The position numbers and the translations under genes were made by a program. The notes beneath the pieces are model-generated. The model searched no databases and was not told the origin of the DNA. It saw only the letters and a program-made list of their open reading frames with translations. From an uncultured Spartobacteria bacterium (GTDB taxonomy: Bacteria; Verrucomicrobiota; Verrucomicrobiia; Chthoniobacterales; Chthoniobacteraceae), in assembly GCA_903919125.1 (NCBI GenBank), contig CAIXGS010000046.1, forward strand, positions 47,517-111,516: DNA of 64,000 bases. The letters are read 5' to 3'. Shown piece after piece: positions 16,756-25,396 of the stretch (positions are counted from its first letter, which is position 1; every line of letters starts with the position of its first letter).

Positions 16756-17811
16756 ATGCAACTCCCCTCGCCCGCCCTGCCTCGCCGCTCCTTCTTGGGA
16801 GCAATGATTGCTGCCGCCACAGCAACCAGTTTCGCGCAGACTGAACGCGCGCGCATCGGCGTTGCCCAAATCGGCACCCAACACGCTCACGCCTCTGGGA
16901 AAATGGATGCGGTTCGGCGTCTGGGCGAGTTGTACGAGGTGCTCGGACTCTCAGGAGGCGAGGGCAACAAGGCGGAGGTTTATCAAGGCCTTGCCCTGAT
17001 GAGCGAATCGGAGATTTTGTCTCATCCACGGGTTCAGGCAGTCCTCGTGGAAACCAGCGTGGAAGAGGCCTGCGCCACGGCGCTTCGAGCGGTTCGAGCA
17101 GGTAAACACGTGCATCTGGACAAACCTGGGGCACTCGATCACGACGAATTTAAGGCGATGCGCCTGGAGGCCGAGCAACGGCGCAAGATTGTCCAAATGG
17201 GCTACATGTTGCGGTGTAACCCCGCTTTTGAGCTACTTTTCCAAGCCCAGAAAGAAGGCTGGTTGGGCGACATCCTCGAAATCGACGCGATGATGGGCAA
17301 GCTCGCGGAACCCGCCTTGCGTTCCTCACTGGCGAAACTTCCGGGCGGCGGCATGTTCGAACTGGCCTGCCACATTATTGATGCCGCCATCGCGCTGCTT
17401 GGCAAACCGGCGCAGGTGCATGCTTTCTCGACTCCGAACAAGCCCGAGGACCATTTTAAAGACAACCAATTAGCAGTCCTTGTTTACCCGAAAGCCACGG
17501 TAACCATCCGCTGCAACCACAACGATCCTTTTGGCGGCCCGCGCCGTCGCTTTCAAGTGGCCGGCACCAAAGGCGCCATGGAAATTCTCCCCTTGGAATC
17601 GGGACGCGCCACACTTTGGTTGAGCGAAGCGCGGGGCCCGTGGAAAAAAGGCGTCAACCTCGTAAACCTGCCTCTCCCGAAGGGCCGCTACGACGCCGAG
17701 TTTGTAGCGCTAGCGGCGATGATCCGAGGCGAGACGCAAGAACGTTGGAACGCCGCACACGACATTGCGGTCCACGAAACGGTTCTGCGGGCGTCGGGCG
17801 TGCTTGTGTAA
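16756..17811 (+). CDS. Tat-exported Gfo/Idh/MocA-family oxidoreductase
   Basis: From the ATG at 16756 the protein has 351 residues. A Tat signal (PRRSFLGAMIAAATATSFA) precedes a Rossmann-type NAD(P)-binding start (ARIGVAQIGTQHAHASGKM) in which the usual GxGxxG is degenerate. The family's Lys-Pro catalytic region is present as GKHVHLDKPGALDHDEFKAM. A C-terminal alpha/beta domain (GGGMFELACHIIDAAIALLG) would bind the sugar. Such proteins oxidise or rearrange sugar derivatives. Export suggests cofactor binding before Tat transport, as in glucose-fructose oxidoreductase. The substrate is unknown. Confidence 0.88.
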   Translation: MQLPSPALPRRSFLGAMIAAATATSFAQTERARIGVAQIGTQHAHASGKMDAVRRLGELYEVLGLSGGEGNKAEVYQGLALMSESEILSHPRVQAVLVETSVEEACATALRAVRAGKHVHLDKPGALDHDEFKAMRLEAEQRRKIVQMGYMLRCNPAFELLFQAQKEGWLGDILEIDAMMGKLAEPALRSSLAKLPGGGMFELACHIIDAAIALLGKPAQVHAFSTPNKPEDHFKDNQLAVLVYPKATVTIRCNHNDPFGGPRRRFQVAGTKGAMEILPLESGRATLWLSEARGPWKKGVNLVNLPLPKGRYDAEFVALAAMIRGETQERWNAAHDIAVHETVLRASGVLV

Positions 17812-18126
17812 GGATTTTCCGAGCGTCGGAGCCTCAAATTGACCGATCTTTTTTCGCAGGAGCGAACTACTTCTGCTCAGCTTCGACAGGCCAGCAGGGA
17901 CTCGTAGGACCCATGCCGACGTGCTTCGAAGCAACACACGTTTTGAGCTTGGAGACGTTTAGAATGTGGCACTCGCAGTGGTTCAAAAAGTTCGAGAAGG
18001 CTCGGTACCTCAGCGCAATCGAATTGGTAGTGGGTGGTAGTGGAAGGCCGTCATCGAAAACCAACGTATTCGAGTCCTAAACGGCAGGAGGAGAACCACC
18101 CAACGGCCTAAGGGAGGACCAGGAGA
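17812..18126 (+). other. Gene-free leader ahead of the adenylation-carrier-acyltransferase gene
   Basis: These 315 bases hold no frame I can support. The last 100 bases carry two pairs of perfectly complementary segments (listed separately) and a clear ribosome-binding site, GGGAGG at 18112-18117, nine bases before the ATG at 18127. This is one of the best Shine-Dalgarno matches in the window. The earlier part (17812-18020) is unremarkable and presumably contains the promoter. Confidence 0.6.
18031..18109 (+). promoter_or_regulatory. Candidate H-type pseudoknot in a 5' leader
   Basis: Segment A (TGGGTGGT, 18031-18038) is complementary over 8 bp to A' (ACCACCCA, 18095-18102). Segment B (AGGCCGT, 18045-18051) is complementary over 7 bp to B' (ACGGCCT, 18103-18109). 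The order A-B-A'-B' with no base between A' and B' is the geometry of a coaxially stacked H-type pseudoknot, and it ends two bases before the GGGAGG ribosome-binding site. An alternative 5-bp hairpin (GCCGT 18047-18051 with ACGGC 18081-18085) would compete. The pairing is seen in sequence; a regulatory role is inferred. Confidence 0.4.
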
Positions 18127-21108
18127 ATGAAAGCCATACTCAGATCCATCTGCGCAAAAACTGCATCTCGTGGGAACTCTCACGCGAACACTCAAACACC
18201 TGCACATCAAACCATTCAACACAGCAATTCGGCTCAGGACCCGAGACCTACATTAGAAGTCCGGATGCAGGCCGCGAGGACTTCAGCGAGGATTTTTGAG
18301 CGTTTCCTTGCGATGACCAAACAGCGCCCAAGCGCGGTGGCAATCGTGCACGAAGACGGGATCTGGTCCTACGAGCAGCTTGAGCGTGGCAGCCGTGCGT
18401 TGGCGTTGGAACTTTTGTCGCGCCCCACCAGCAGCAACGTTGTGGCTCTCGCTGGAGAACGTGCACCCGAACTGGTGCTCGGGATGCTTGCGTGTCTGCG
18501 CGCGGGACTGCCGTTCACCGTGCTCGACGGGGCCTATCCCGTGGGCCGTCTCGAGCAACTCCTCGCAGTTGCAGCGCCGGGACGCCTCGTGACCTTCACC
18601 CATCAAGCGAATCAGGCGCTCAACGCTCTGGCCTCCTCGTCCAACGAATCGCCAAGCCTTCAAACACCGCCATTGCTCTTTAAAATTGACCGTGCTGCGG
18701 TCGCCGCGTTTCTGGAAAACGACGCACCACAGCAACACGGGATCGACGAGGAGCGAGCATCTTCAAGCGCCTATTTACTCTTCACCTCCGGCACGACCGG
18801 AACACCCAAGTGCATCACGACTTCTCACCAACCACTCGTGCACTTCGTGGAGTGGTATGGCAATTCGTTCTCTGTAGCCCCCTCCTCTCGCTTCTCGATG
18901 CTCTCGGGCTTAGGGCACGACCCCCTGTTACGGGACATCTTCATGCCGCTGTCTTTCGGCGCGGAACTTCACATCCCCTCCAGTGTGACCCTTAAAAATC
19001 CCGTGCAGCTCTATCAATGGCTCAGCGATTCCGAGATCACGCATATGCATCTGACCCCGCAAATGGGCCGCCTCATCTGTGGTGGTCGACGCGAACATAA
19101 GCTGCTTCAGAGTCTACAATTTGTGTTCTCTGGAGGCGATGTCCTTCGACATAAACTTGTTACAGAGCTAAAGGCGGCGGCTCCCGCAGCACAAGTCGTC
19201 AACTTTTACGGCTCCTCCGAAACACCCCAGGCGATGGGATTCCACGTTTTTGATCCCTCAACCGACTCAACAACCGAAGCCATTCCCGTAGGCCGTGGAA
19301 TAGACGACGCCCAGTTATTAGTCCTCAATCCGTCCCTACGCCTCGCTGAAATCGGTGAGCGCGGGCAGATCGCAATTCGAAGCAAGTTTTTATCCAACGG
19401 CTACCTTGGCGACTCCATGTTAACCTCTGCTCGGTTTGTTCCCAACCCCGACAACTTGGATGCTCGCGACCTGCTCTATCTCACCGGAGACGTCGGCCAT
19501 TTTCGAACCGACGGTGCTGTAGTTTTGGAGGGACGCAGCGACGATCAAGTCAAGGTCCGTGGGTATCGCATCGAACTGAATGAAATTGTGGAGCATCTGG
19601 AGCGCATTCCAAGTGTAAGCGCAGCGGTGGTGCTCCCCGAGCAATCTCCTGACGGCGAAATCCGCCTGGTCGCCTACGTTGTCGATACGCGGGGAATTCC
19701 GAGCGACCCAGCTGAGGCTGCGCTGATTTTGAAGGCAGAACTTGCCCTCACACTACCGGCCTACATGGTGCCCTTTCAGATCCTCATGATCGAAAGCATG
19801 CCCCTTTTACCAAATAACAAAGTCGACCGTGACCAACTGCGTCTGCTGCATTCAGAAGACGAAAACCGCGATGCAACGCGAATTTACCCATCCCAGTCCT
19901 TGAACCTCACAGAGTCCGGCATCGTGTCGGACTGGCAGACGCTACTCGGCTTGCGATCAATCGATAGTAGCAGCACCTTCGTTGAGCTTGGGGGAGATTC
20001 GCTCTCAACCATCAGCGCTGCGATGCAACTTGAGGAGCATCTAGGCGCGCTGCCGGAAGGTTGGGAGAAGCTGAGCATCCGCCAATTGGCTCATCTCAAA
20101 AAGGAAGAGCAGCGCAAGTTCACTGTTGTCGATACGACAGTTTTAACGCGCGCCATCTCCATTATCGCAATCGTGGCAGCGCATTTCGAGTTTCCGAACT
20201 TGGCAGGCTCCGTGCGAACGTTGTTCGTGGTGTCGGGGATGAGCTTCGGCAGGTATTTGATGAACTCCGTGCTGAGCACCAATCGAGTGGACGCGATTTT
20301 CAAACTGGTCCTAAAAATCGCCATACCGACGGTACTATACACAGAGTTTCTCAACCTTACGTTGTTGCATGAGTTCAAGTGGCCGGCCCTCCTGCTGCTC
20401 AACAACTTTATTCACCCAGAGTTCCCGGAAGGCGGTTACAGCTTTTGGTTCGTAATTGTCTTAGTGCAATGTCAGCTCCTCCTAGCCGCGTTATTTAGCA
20501 TGAAGCGCGTGCGCGAACTGGCTCGCGCCAAGTCCTTCAAATGCGCGTGGTGGGGCTCCGTCCTCATGGCTGGAGTCGCCGCCTTCGCGCATATTACGCG
20601 CCTCACGGGCGACAACCCCACCCACGACCAGACGCCTATCGCTTATCTCGGTGCAATCTTTCTTGGATGGGCTGCAATTCAAGCGGACACCGCCCGCCGT
20701 CGTCTCTTGGTGTTAGTGGCCGCTGGTCTCACTTTTATTGAGCCGTTTTTGCGTGCCTTCCCAACGGAAATTGTCGCCCTTCCCTTCGTTGCGACGTTCT
20801 GCCTGGTTTATTGGAGGCGGATTTCACTTCCGGTTCATCTAGGCAAGGCGGTGAATCTCATTGCGGGAGGTTCACTTTTCACCTACCTGACCGACAAACA
20901 GATAAAGAAATTGGCCGACCGGACATTACTCGTTGAGTATCCGGCGGTCACTGTCGCTCTCGCTGTGGTTTTCGGCATCATAGTCTGGAAGTTCTGGGAA
21001 ACAGGTCTGGTCTTGGTAAATCGACAGTATCGGCAATATCGACAATATCGGCAGACCATCACTTCTGGAGTTATCGTGGAGGAGCCCACCTCCCAGATGG
21101 AGACGTGA
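18127..21108 (+). CDS. Adenylation-carrier-membrane acyltransferase fusion (NRPS-like)
   Basis: This 993-residue protein joins three parts. Residues about 50-570 are an NRPS-type adenylation domain: A3 TSGTTGTPK at 220-228, Asp265 in GHDPLLRDIF (position that normally binds an amino group), A5 NFYGSSE, A7 TGD at 453-455, KVRGYRIE, and the A10 Lys565 in NNKVDR. Residues about 585-665 are a carrier domain with phosphopantetheine Ser625 in LGGDSLS. Residues about 668-975 are a multi-helix membrane domain of acyltransferase-3 type, with Arg675 and His686 spaced as in OafA-like enzymes and LFVVSGMSFGRYL. The tail has an RQY repeat. It should activate an amino acid, load it on the carrier and hand it to a membrane acyltransferase. 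No condensation or thioesterase domain, MbtH protein or phosphopantetheinyl transferase is nearby. Substrate and acceptor are unknown. Confidence 0.85.
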   Translation: MKAILRSICAKTASRGNSHANTQTPAHQTIQHSNSAQDPRPTLEVRMQAARTSARIFERFLAMTKQRPSAVAIVHEDGIWSYEQLERGSRALALELLSRPTSSNVVALAGERAPELVLGMLACLRAGLPFTVLDGAYPVGRLEQLLAVAAPGRLVTFTHQANQALNALASSSNESPSLQTPPLLFKIDRAAVAAFLENDAPQQHGIDEERASSSAYLLFTSGTTGTPKCITTSHQPLVHFVEWYGNSFSVAPSSRFSMLSGLGHDPLLRDIFMPLSFGAELHIPSSVTLKNPVQLYQWLSDSEITHMHLTPQMGRLICGGRREHKLLQSLQFVFSGGDVLRHKLVTELKAAAPAAQVVNFYGSSETPQAMGFHVFDPSTDSTTEAIPVGRGIDDAQLLVLNPSLRLAEIGERGQIAIRSKFLSNGYLGDSMLTSARFVPNPDNLDARDLLYLTGDVGHFRTDGAVVLEGRSDDQVKVRGYRIELNEIVEHLERIPSVSAAVVLPEQSPDGEIRLVAYVVDTRGIPSDPAEAALILKAELALTLPAYMVPFQILMIESMPLLPNNKVDRDQLRLLHSEDENRDATRIYPSQSLNLTESGIVSDWQTLLGLRSIDSSSTFVELGGDSLSTISAAMQLEEHLGALPEGWEKLSIRQLAHLKKEEQRKFTVVDTTVLTRAISIIAIVAAHFEFPNLAGSVRTLFVVSGMSFGRYLMNSVLSTNRVDAIFKLVLKIAIPTVLYTEFLNLTLLHEFKWPALLLLNNFIHPEFPEGGYSFWFVIVLVQCQLLLAALFSMKRVRELARAKSFKCAWWGSVLMAGVAAFAHITRLTGDNPTHDQTPIAYLGAIFLGWAAIQADTARRRLLVLVAAGLTFIEPFLRAFPTEIVALPFVATFCLVYWRRISLPVHLGKAVNLIAGGSLFTYLTDKQIKKLADRTLLVEYPAVTVALAVVFGIIVWKFWETGLVLVNRQYRQYRQYRQTITSGVIVEEPTSQMET
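21022..21057 (+). repeat. 9-bp in-frame repeat encoding RQY units
   Basis: Four consecutive 9-bp units (CGACAGTAT, CGGCAATAT, CGACAATAT, CGGCAGACC) encode RQY-RQY-RQY-RQT directly after the last transmembrane helix of the fusion protein. The units differ at synonymous positions, so the repeat is not brand new. Confidence 0.8.
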
Positions 21109-21313
21109 ACGTCCGACGAGCAAAAGAGGAGGAGGCAGGGTGGCTGGAGGGACGCTCGAAGTGATGGAGGAAAAACAGCGCTCCTCGTTCATCGGAAGCT
21201 TTCCCTCATTAACCCTAACTGCATACCCAAACAAAAAGGTAGCAATGCATCGTTATTGAAGGACTGTGTACTTGTAAAAGGCTTATAAGCGACTACATTT
21301 GCAGGTTTAGCAA

Positions 21314-21589
21314 ATGTCTGTTGAATTGTATGTCAAAACTTGGTGCCCCTGGTGCGTGAAGGCCGTAGAAGTCCTCGACGCACTGGGCTGCTCCTACCGC
21401 GTCCACGACTTGGAAAAAGAGCCAGGTGCTGCCGCCGCCATGCTTGCATTCTCCGGCCAGACTCGCGCCCCGTCCATGCAGGTGGGGGAGCATGTCCTCG
21501 CTGACTTTGGGCCCGAGGAAATCGCCCCGTTTCTCACCAAATTGGGCCTGCTCGCCCCTCACAATGCCCGCCCCAACGAGGCCTCTTAG
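21314..21589 (+). CDS. Glutaredoxin
   Basis: This 91-residue protein has the thioredoxin-fold redox motif CPWC in VKTWCPWCVKAVEVL near residue 12, a cis-Pro segment (TRAPSMQVG) and a C-terminal helix preceded by FGPEEIAPFL. It is the length of a classical or NrdH-like glutaredoxin and would reduce disulfides in the cytoplasm using glutathione or another thiol. CPWC differs from the usual CPYC but is within family variation. It is 11 bases upstream of an unknown membrane-protein gene, so the two may form an operon. Confidence 0.88.
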   Translation: MSVELYVKTWCPWCVKAVEVLDALGCSYRVHDLEKEPGAAAAMLAFSGQTRAPSMQVGEHVLADFGPEEIAPFLTKLGLLAPHNARPNEAS

Positions 21590-21600
21590 CTTCTGAATTC

Positions 21601-22419
21601 ATGGTTTTTGAACTTCTTCTCACCGCAGGCCTGCTCGCCTTCAGTTTGGCACTGCGAAGCTTTGAAACTCCTTTTCTGTTTCGCCTCGGAAACTTGGGTA
21701 TTCTCGCAGCCTCCTATCTCGTTGGCTGGCTTTTAAGCGGGTCCCACCCCGTGGGGTTCCTGTGCGTGTCTCTCTGGTTCTTATTCCCTTGGGTAGACAT
21801 CGTGGGGCGCGTGCGGCACATCGAAATGCCGGATTCCCTGCCCATCGATTCGCAGGTTCCGCCGGGCCCACACCGGTTTCCCGCTTTGGACGAACTTACT
21901 GAAGAGGCTGAGGCTGAGGGGTTCACTCGGGTGGAGGATCTGGGTTGGGACATTCACCAACAGAGACATTTTGTACGTCTCATGGTGCATCCGGCCACCC
22001 AGGTGCGCGCCTCCATTAATTTGGTGGAGAACGAGGAGATGAGCTTTTTTTACATCGCATTGCGCACACAAACCATCGATCGAAAAATATTCCATACATG
22101 GAATTATCCATTCTCGATGAGTTTAACCGCTCCTCCCAACTGGGTAGTCAATTGCATCCGGGACGCCGAAAGCTTTCTAGAACTCGTCGCGGCTCACCGC
22201 ACCCTCCTTTTACAGCGTCACACAGAGGCAACCGCGCCGGTTCCAATCACCCTCGAGGCACTGAAGGCCGAAATTGAAAGCGAAATGCGTTCCCAAGTGG
22301 CCCACAACATCAAGAAAGGTTTCCTACTCCAATCCGGAAAGGGACTAGTAAAGTACTCTTGGAAAGGGTGCTTTTTCCTTTGGCTCCAATTTGTCAAAGA
22401 GTTGGTACGGGTGCGCTAA
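21601..22419 (+). CDS. Membrane-anchored hypothetical protein
   Basis: I do not recognise this 272-residue protein. The first 70 residues form two or three transmembrane helices (FELLLTAGLLAFSLAL, LGNLGILAASYLVGWLL, VGFLCVSLWFLFPWV). They are followed by a soluble domain of about 200 residues containing DELTEEAEAEGF, a predicted strand-rich section and a C-terminal helical, basic part (SQVAHNIKKGFLL). The topology suggests a cytoplasmic domain tethered to the inner membrane. It starts 11 bases after the glutaredoxin stop, so co-transcription is likely; a shared function is not shown. Confidence 0.75.
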   Translation: MVFELLLTAGLLAFSLALRSFETPFLFRLGNLGILAASYLVGWLLSGSHPVGFLCVSLWFLFPWVDIVGRVRHIEMPDSLPIDSQVPPGPHRFPALDELTEEAEAEGFTRVEDLGWDIHQQRHFVRLMVHPATQVRASINLVENEEMSFFYIALRTQTIDRKIFHTWNYPFSMSLTAPPNWVVNCIRDAESFLELVAAHRTLLLQRHTEATAPVPITLEALKAEIESEMRSQVAHNIKKGFLLQSGKGLVKYSWKGCFFLWLQFVKELVRVR

Positions 22420-22443
22420 AGTGAACCGCGCTGGCGGGCTCAT

Positions 22444-23424
22444 TCAGTTTTTAGACGACTCGCTGGGATTAGACAAATCGCTGGGCAAGAGGAGCACACG
22501 CACTAAGTCCTCCCACTGGACCACTCCGACGCACTTACCCGATTCGTCGCGCACGGCCGCCATCGTAAGCCTCGCCGCTCGCAGTTTACGAAGGACCACA
22601 TGCGCCGGTTCATGGAGCTCCGTGCGCACGATACGCCGCTGAAATATCTCAACTGTGCCGTGCCATTCGCCTTGAATAGCGAGTTCATGTAAGTCCAGCA
22701 GTCCGGTCACTTGGCCATTATCACTGGTTACTGGGAGGCGGTCCACCCCCATGCCTCGCGCCAACCTTCTAGCAGCCGCCAGTGGCAGGTCGCCGCGAAC
22801 CGACCCAGAAGCTTGCAATGGAACCATCATGTCCTGTGCGGTCAGAGCGCGAAAATCCAATACCGAATGAATAATCGCGCGCTCTTCCGAGGTGATGGAC
22901 CCGCTGCGCTCCGACTCAAACGTGAGATATCGGAAGTCTTCGCGCCCGCCAAAAAGCTTCAGGGACGCTCCCTTACGTCTGAACGTGAGGTGAAAAAAGG
23001 ACACGCCGATCGTGTTAAGCGGTTGTAAAACGGTGTTCACCAAGCGCAAAAGTTGACTCAACGCGGCCAGTGCCGAATAGGGAAAGCGCCGAAACAGCGA
23101 CTTGGGCAACAACTCCACGCCTAGCACCCACACCGGCAAAGCAACGGCCAACACCACAAAATATCCCAGGTCCCCCATCCAACGCGTCGCCTGAATAACC
23201 CCGAGGTTTAGCGCCAAAATCTGCATTAAATTCGTCACCACCAACACCGTGATCAGGATGCGCTCAGGATGCGCCAAGAGACGGTCTAAAACCAAAGCCG
23301 CAGACTCTTTACTCCTAACTCTATGCCGCAAGCGCACTCGGTTGACCGACAAAATTCCCGACTCAATCCCCGAAAACACAAAGGAGATCACCAGAAGACC
23401 CAAGATTTCTAACAACGCCTCCAC
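22444..23424 (-). CDS. CNNM/DUF21-CBS membrane protein (short form)
   Basis: This 326-residue protein has an N-terminal DUF21/CNNM transmembrane domain: SFVFSGIESGILSVNRVRLRH, two further helices, then VWVLGVELLPKSLFRRFP. A pair of CBS-like modules follows (about 190-310, starting at SERSGSITSEERAIIHSVLDF and including the MMVPL segment). It lacks the C-terminal CorC_HlyC domain of its neighbour. CNNM proteins are linked to Mg2+ or Co2+ export and sensing; older annotation calls them hemolysins. Its GTG start directly follows the upstream gene's stop with no gap, so the two are translated together and may form a heterodimer. Confidence 0.87.
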   Translation of the reverse strand: MEALLEILGLLVISFVFSGIESGILSVNRVRLRHRVRSKESAALVLDRLLAHPERILITVLVVTNLMQILALNLGVIQATRWMGDLGYFVVLAVALPVWVLGVELLPKSLFRRFPYSALAALSQLLRLVNTVLQPLNTIGVSFFHLTFRRKGASLKLFGGREDFRYLTFESERSGSITSEERAIIHSVLDFRALTAQDMMVPLQASGSVRGDLPLAAARRLARGMGVDRLPVTSDNGQVTGLLDLHELAIQGEWHGTVEIFQRRIVRTELHEPAHVVLRKLRAARLTMAAVRDESGKCVGVVQWEDLVRVLLLPSDLSNPSESSKN

Positions 23425-24690
23425 TTATTGCACCCCCTCCACTTTGCGCTGAATCTTTTCCACCAAAACCTCCTCCACCCTCTTGCGAGAGACCCGCCGC
23501 ACTGTCACGCACACCGTTTCCAGTTCCAAGATCATCCCCAAACGAGGCATAGCGCCCACCACATTAAAAACCAGCCCGCCAATCGTATCGATGCCTTCAC
23601 TCTCGATCTTCACCCCAAGCAACTCCTCGATCTCCTCAAGCCGCGCACTACCGCTAGCAAGAAGGCCACCGGTTCCTATTTCTTCGATGTACAAATCTTT
23701 GTCGCCGCCAGGAAACGCATCCTCAAGAACCTCTTCCACCAAGTCCGCGCGAGTCACCACCCCCTCGGTGCCTCCGTGCTCATCCACCACAATGGCCAGC
23801 GCTTGAGGCCGCCGCAAAAAGGAACGCAGCAAATCCACTGCCCGCATCGTTTCCGGAACAAAAGACGGCGGGGTAAGCATTTCCATATAAGAAACACCTC
23901 CCGTACTTTCCAAGAAGTTGCGTACATCGAGAATTCCGAGAATATCGTCTGGAGTTTCGCCATAGACGGGTACACGACGAAAACGAGCAGCGCGTAAACG
24001 GAGAGTAACCTCCTCGTTGGAGAGGTCGTCGGGAATTAAAAAGGCATCAACGCGAGGAGTCATACAATCCCGAGCAGACCGATCACCCAGACTGATAACC
24101 CCTTGGATAATAATACTCTCTGCAGGATGTAGCGCCCCGCTTTCCTCCCCAAATTCCAGTAGCGTCTCTGTTTCACTTTGGTTAAGAGGATGCGGATGGC
24201 CTGCTGCTACGGGCATGAGACGTTCAGCGAATCGCTCCGATACCCGTAACATCCACGCCAGAGGGCGATCCAAACTTTGCATCAACGGCGCGAGGACCTG
24301 AACCGCGGGACGGATCAGGCGATACGGGTAGAGCAGCGCAACGACCTTGGGCAACAGCTCGCACACCAGCACCACAAGCCCCAGCAGGATGAGGGCATTG
24401 GCCCAAAGTGGGAAAAATGTGCCACCCGGTTGGCGCAAGAAATACAGACAGATAAGAATGAGGGGGACGTTGAAAAACACCCCGCAAAGCACTAACACTC
24501 CCAGTAAACGTCTTGAGTTGTGAAGCAACCGATTAAAGGCTTCCGCATACCAGGCTTTCTTGCGCCGCAGACGCTCCAATTCATGAGGTTGCAGTGAGAA
24601 AATCGCCGTTTCAAACGCAGAAAAAAGAGCCGAGCCAACCGCTAGAAAACAAGCTAACCCCACAAGAATCCACAAAAACGCACCGCTCAT
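23425..24690 (-). CDS. CNNM/DUF21-CBS-CorC_HlyC membrane protein
   Basis: This 421-residue protein shows the full CorC/HlyC architecture. A DUF21 domain with four hydrophobic segments (about 1-150; FLAVGSALFSAFETAIFSL, then VLVCELLPKVVALLYP) is followed by two CBS domains (about 200-325; GDRSARDCMTPRVDAF, FRRVPVYGETPDDILGIL, IVVDEHGGTEGVVTRADL). A C-terminal CorC_HlyC transporter-associated domain (about 335-410; ASGSARLEEIEELLGV, IDTIGGLVFNVVG) follows. It is probably involved in divalent cation homeostasis at the inner membrane. It is the first gene of a two-gene operon with its shorter paralogue. Confidence 0.92.
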   Translation of the reverse strand: MSGAFLWILVGLACFLAVGSALFSAFETAIFSLQPHELERLRRKKAWYAEAFNRLLHNSRRLLGVLVLCGVFFNVPLILICLYFLRQPGGTFFPLWANALILLGLVVLVCELLPKVVALLYPYRLIRPAVQVLAPLMQSLDRPLAWMLRVSERFAERLMPVAAGHPHPLNQSETETLLEFGEESGALHPAESIIIQGVISLGDRSARDCMTPRVDAFLIPDDLSNEEVTLRLRAARFRRVPVYGETPDDILGILDVRNFLESTGGVSYMEMLTPPSFVPETMRAVDLLRSFLRRPQALAIVVDEHGGTEGVVTRADLVEEVLEDAFPGGDKDLYIEEIGTGGLLASGSARLEEIEELLGVKIESEGIDTIGGLVFNVVGAMPRLGMILELETVCVTVRRVSRKRVEEVLVEKIQRKVEGVQ

Positions 24691-24695
24691 GGCAA

Positions 24696-24812
24696 ATGGC
24701 TAAAAAAAAGGGTATCTACCTTCGCGAACGTCTCCTTGTGTGGAGACCCCGTAAAAAACTGAATTATGATGATGCGCGACAACGCAGTCGTCTGATTTTT
24801 CAAGCAACCTGA
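24696..24812 (+). CDS. Possible 38-residue basic peptide
   Basis: An ATG at 24696 opens a 38-codon frame for a peptide with a Lys-rich N-terminus (MAKKKG) and many Arg residues (LRERLLVWRPRKKL). It lies in the 149-base gap between divergent genes, so it does not compete with another gene. There is no good ribosome-binding site, and it would occupy the promoter region of both neighbours. It is a low-confidence call; comparison with related genomes would decide. Confidence 0.25.
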   Translation: MAKKKGIYLRERLLVWRPRKKLNYDDARQRSRLIFQAT

Positions 24813-24839
24813 TTGTAGTTCCATACGCCCATTGAGCGA

Positions 24840-25307
24840 ATGAAAAAAAACGAACGCCTCGAGACTTGGTTAACCGAATGGGACGTGGAAAAAAACTCGC
24901 TGCTTCCCAGAGAGTATCGCGCCTTCTTTCACTGTTTCAACGCGGGCGACTTTTACGAAGCACACGACGTGCTGGAGCATCTTTGGTTACAGTGCGGGGA
25001 TGAAAACCGCAGCTTTTATCAGGCGCTGATTCAATTTGCGGGAGCCTTCGTGCATCTTCAGAAGCACGCCCTTTATCCGGAACACCCCACGCATAGGCGG
25101 CGATTGTGCCCTGGTGCGCGACTCTTCGCCCTAGCCGATGCACGTCTTGCGGCCTACCCCGCAGTCCATCTGAACCTTAACCTGCTCGAAGTCCGCGGAC
25201 TCTGTGCGCTCTGGAGCCAGCGCGCGCTCCGTGTTGGAACCGATACGGAACGAACGCTCGAGAGCCCGCTCACCGCATTCGATCCTCCGCAGCTGGTGCT
25301 GAGTTGA
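24840..25307 (+). CDS. DUF309-family protein
   Basis: This 155-residue protein carries the DUF309 signature: a helix with FNAGDFYEAHDVLEHLWLQ near residue 38 followed by FYQALIQFAGAFVHLQKH. The conserved Glu and His residues on the helices could bind a metal. The family is widespread, small and alpha-helical, with no established function. The gene stands alone on the plus strand and converges with the potassium-channel gene; a small GC hairpin lies between their stops. Confidence 0.85.
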   Translation: MKKNERLETWLTEWDVEKNSLLPREYRAFFHCFNAGDFYEAHDVLEHLWLQCGDENRSFYQALIQFAGAFVHLQKHALYPEHPTHRRRLCPGARLFALADARLAAYPAVHLNLNLLEVRGLCALWSQRALRVGTDTERTLESPLTAFDPPQLVLS

Positions 25308-25360
25308 AAGGAACCCTGAGCGGCACCTTCAAAAGAGCCATCTTCCAGGATTCGCACTTG

Positions 25361-25376
25361 GCCCTTTTTACAGGGC
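25361..25376. terminator. Short hairpin between convergent genes
   Basis: GCCCT at 25361-25365 pairs with AGGGC at 25372-25376 around the loop TTTTAC, followed on the plus strand by TTTA. It lies between the stops of the DUF309 gene and the potassium-channel gene and could act weakly for the plus-strand gene. Only 5 bp, so uncertain. Confidence 0.25.
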
Positions 25377-25396
25377 TTTACACCACATTAAGGCAA

